A stretch of DNA of 64,000 nucleotides from Lachnospiraceae bacterium (lineage in GTDB: Bacteria > Bacillota > Clostridia > Lachnospirales > Lachnospiraceae): the NCBI GenBank assembly GCA_015056735.1, contig SVFT01000005.1, positions 1-64,000 on the forward strand, given 5' to 3'. Under the pieces are notes generated by a model. The model saw nothing but the letters and a program-made list of their open reading frames with translations. It did not search any database and was not told the origin of the DNA. Shown here piece after piece: positions 62,531 through 64,000 of the stretch (its first letter is position 1; the number at the start of each line of letters is the position of its first letter). A program made the translations under genes and the position numbers.

Positions 62531-64000
62531 CAGCCCGTCGTCCTTTCAATATCGATGATACTCTCTATACTTCTGATCTTATCTGTGATATGCTGCAGCT
62601 CATCTCTTGTCGAGATCTCAAACGACATATCCATAGTTACAACGCCCTGTTTGCTGGTACGTGTATTGATCGACATGATCATAATGTTCTTTTCTGTCAT
62701 AACGCGGGAGATATCCGCAAGGAGCCCGCTTCTGTTGTTGGCAAAGATCCGGATCTCCGCAAGGAATTTCTCCTTCGCGAGCACTTCTCCGCCCTGCCAG
62801 TCTGCATCGATCAGTCTGGCTCTGTCGTGCTCCGGCAGATTGCAGACGTTGATACAGTCTGTTCGATGGATCGATATGCCGCGCCCCCTTGTAACAAAGC
62901 CGACGATATCGTCTCCCGGAACAGGCGAGCAGCATTTGGAAAAACGCACCGCAACATCATCGATACCCTTAACGATGATGCCGTTGCTGGAACGCGAACG
63001 GATCCGCTTAAAGCTTCCGGCATTCTCTTCCACCTCAGCCAGAATCTCACTGTCGCTCTTTTCCTGCCGATGCTCACGGTCATACAGTTCCTGCATCTTG
63101 TTCAGGATCTGTCCTTCCTTCAGACCACCGTGACCGACGGCAGCCAGAACTGCGTCCCACTCTTTGAAGCCATACTTGTTCATGATGTATTCCATGTATG
63201 AGGGCTTCAAGAGCAGGGTGGTGTCCATCCCTTTTGTCTTGGCATAGGCCTGCAGAAGTTCTTTTCCTTTTGCGATATTGTCTTCTTTTAATTCGGATTT
63301 AAACCATTGATTGATCTTGTTCTTGGCCTGCGGGCTCTTAACAAGATTCAGCCAGTCACGGCTCGGTCCCTTGGAGTTCTGCGAAGTCAGAACTTCGATC
63401 CGATCACCGTTTTTGAGCTCATAATCGATCGTAACGAGTTTGCCGTTCACGCGGGCACCGATCATCTTATTGCCTACAGCACTGTGGATCGCATAGGCAA
63501 AGTCGATCGGGCAGGAGCCTGCGGGCAGGTTCTTCACATCACCTGTCGGTGTAAAGCAGTATACGCTGTCGGAGAACAGATCAAGATCGCTCTTTAAGAG
63601 CTTCAAAAACTCCTTGTTATCCGACATGTCTTTCTGCCACTCCAGAATATGGCGAAGCCAAACAAGCTTTTCTTCTTCCTGTGTCGACGCTTTCTTTCCG
63701 TCGGAAGCTTCTTTATATTTCCAATGCGCAGCGATACCGTATTCAGCCGCCTTGTGCATCTCATGCGTACGGATCTGGATCTCAAACGGCTGACCGTTCG
63801 TACCGATCAGTGTCGTATGCAAAGACTGGTACATATTGGCCTTGGGCATCGCGATATAGTCTTTGAATCGTCCCGGAAGGGGCTTGTACATCTCGTGGAT
63901 CACACCGAGAGCCGCATAGCAGTCTTTCACGGAGTTCACGATGATGCGGACAGCAAAGAGATCATAGATCTGATCGATCGTCTTATGCTGATTCTTCATC
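62530..64000 (-). CDS. relA: (p)ppGpp synthetase/hydrolase, C-terminal two thirds (partial)
   Basis: About 490 residues of a RelA/SpoT-type stringent-response enzyme; the N-terminal HD hydrolase domain lies beyond the right edge. Present are the end of the synthetase domain (DLFAVRIIV, GRFKDYIAMPK, QSLHTTLIG), the TGS domain (CFTPTGDVKNLPAGSCPIDFAYAIHSAVG), the conserved CSPVPGDDIVGF segment and the ACT domain. The Met at the edge is internal, not the start. Confidence 0.94.
   Translation of the reverse strand, partial: MKNQHKTIDQIYDLFAVRIIVNSVKDCYAALGVIHEMYKPLPGRFKDYIAMPKANMYQSLHTTLIGTNGQPFEIQIRTHEMHKAAEYGIAAHWKYKEASDGKKASTQEEEKLVWLRHILEWQKDMSDNKEFLKLLKSDLDLFSDSVYCFTPTGDVKNLPAGSCPIDFAYAIHSAVGNKMIGARVNGKLVTIDYELKNGDRIEVLTSQNSKGPSRDWLNLVKSPQAKNKINQWFKSELKEDNIAKGKELLQAYAKTKGMDTTLLLKPSYMEYIMNKYGFKEWDAVLAAVGHGGLKEGQILNKMQELYDREHRQEKSDSEILAEVEENAGSFKRIRSRSSNGIIVKGIDDVAVRFSKCCSPVPGDDIVGFVTRGRGISIHRTDCINVCNLPEHDRARLIDADWQGGEVLAKEKFLAEIRIFANNRSGLLADISRVMTEKNIMIMSINTRTSKQGVVTMDMSFEISTRDELQHITDKIRSIESIIDIERTTG

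Noticed and set aside
1-64000. rRNA, tRNA or CRISPR loci
   Set aside because: No stretch with tRNA cloverleaf landmarks, rRNA conserved segments or regular repeat-spacer units was noticed; intergenic gaps are mostly too short.

Overview
The window reads as the chromosome of an anaerobic, low-to-mid GC Clostridia species, most likely Lachnospiraceae. Pointers are a fused SecDF, a PASTA Ser/Thr kinase with its PP2C phosphatase next to rlmN/rsmB/def/fmt/priA, a meso-diaminopimelate-type MurE signature (DNPR), HemZ, a cytidylate-kinase-like protein, a GH65 phosphorylase with beta-phosphoglucomutase, and strong AGGAGG-type ribosome binding sites. This is inferred from gene content; no rRNA or other phylogenetic marker is present. 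Almost all genes lie on the minus strand and are transcribed from right to left; the exceptions are one LacI-type regulator and the remnants near 3.4-4.9 kb.

Layout from the left. (1) 1-5.1 kb is an accessory, partly decayed block: an IS3/IS150-like element enters from the left edge and cuts an amidohydrolase gene; then an intact stand-alone A-T-C NRPS-like enzyme; a divergent MATE/ATPase efflux gene that has lost its 5' third; and an amidohydrolase C-terminal scrap. (2) 5.1-13.6 kb is an array of three type-B carboxylesterases and two YtcJ-like amidohydrolases, all apparently cytosolic and in one direction, with strong hairpins between some of them. (3) 13.6-22.4 kb holds a decayed HD-domain gene start, a 967-residue Ser-rich coiled-coil surface protein, a PilZ protein, two tandem STAS-kinase fusion proteins, a MATE transporter fused to an RsbW-like ATPase domain, and an odd phosphoribosyltransferase. 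(4) 22.5-29.7 kb is a sugar uptake and phosphorolysis operon (binding protein, two permeases, GH65, beta-phosphoglucomutase) with a divergent LacI regulator and candidate operators. (5) 29.7-32.5 kb is pantothenate/CoA biosynthesis (coaBC, coaX and an ECF S component). (6) 32.5-64 kb is dense housekeeping: ribosome and translation quality (rsgA, rlmN, rsmB, fmt, def), envelope signalling (prkC, stp), DNA replication and repair (priA, recJ), wall synthesis (murE), secretion (secDF), branched-chain amino-acid ABC uptake (liv), a Sfp-type phosphopantetheinyl transferase, aspS, hisS, hemZ, a glyoxalase-II-like hydrolase and the C-terminal part of a (p)ppGpp synthetase that runs off the right edge.

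The most unusual biology is in the left third. The MATE-ATPase plus two STAS-kinase fusions look like a partner-switching circuit wired directly to an efflux pump, and a second, broken MATE-ATPase lies divergent to the NRPS-like enzyme. The Sfp-type transferase at 57 kb could activate that enzyme's carrier domain. The esterase/amidohydrolase array beside it suggests a specialised ester/amide catabolic or product-processing function whose substrate cannot be read from sequence.
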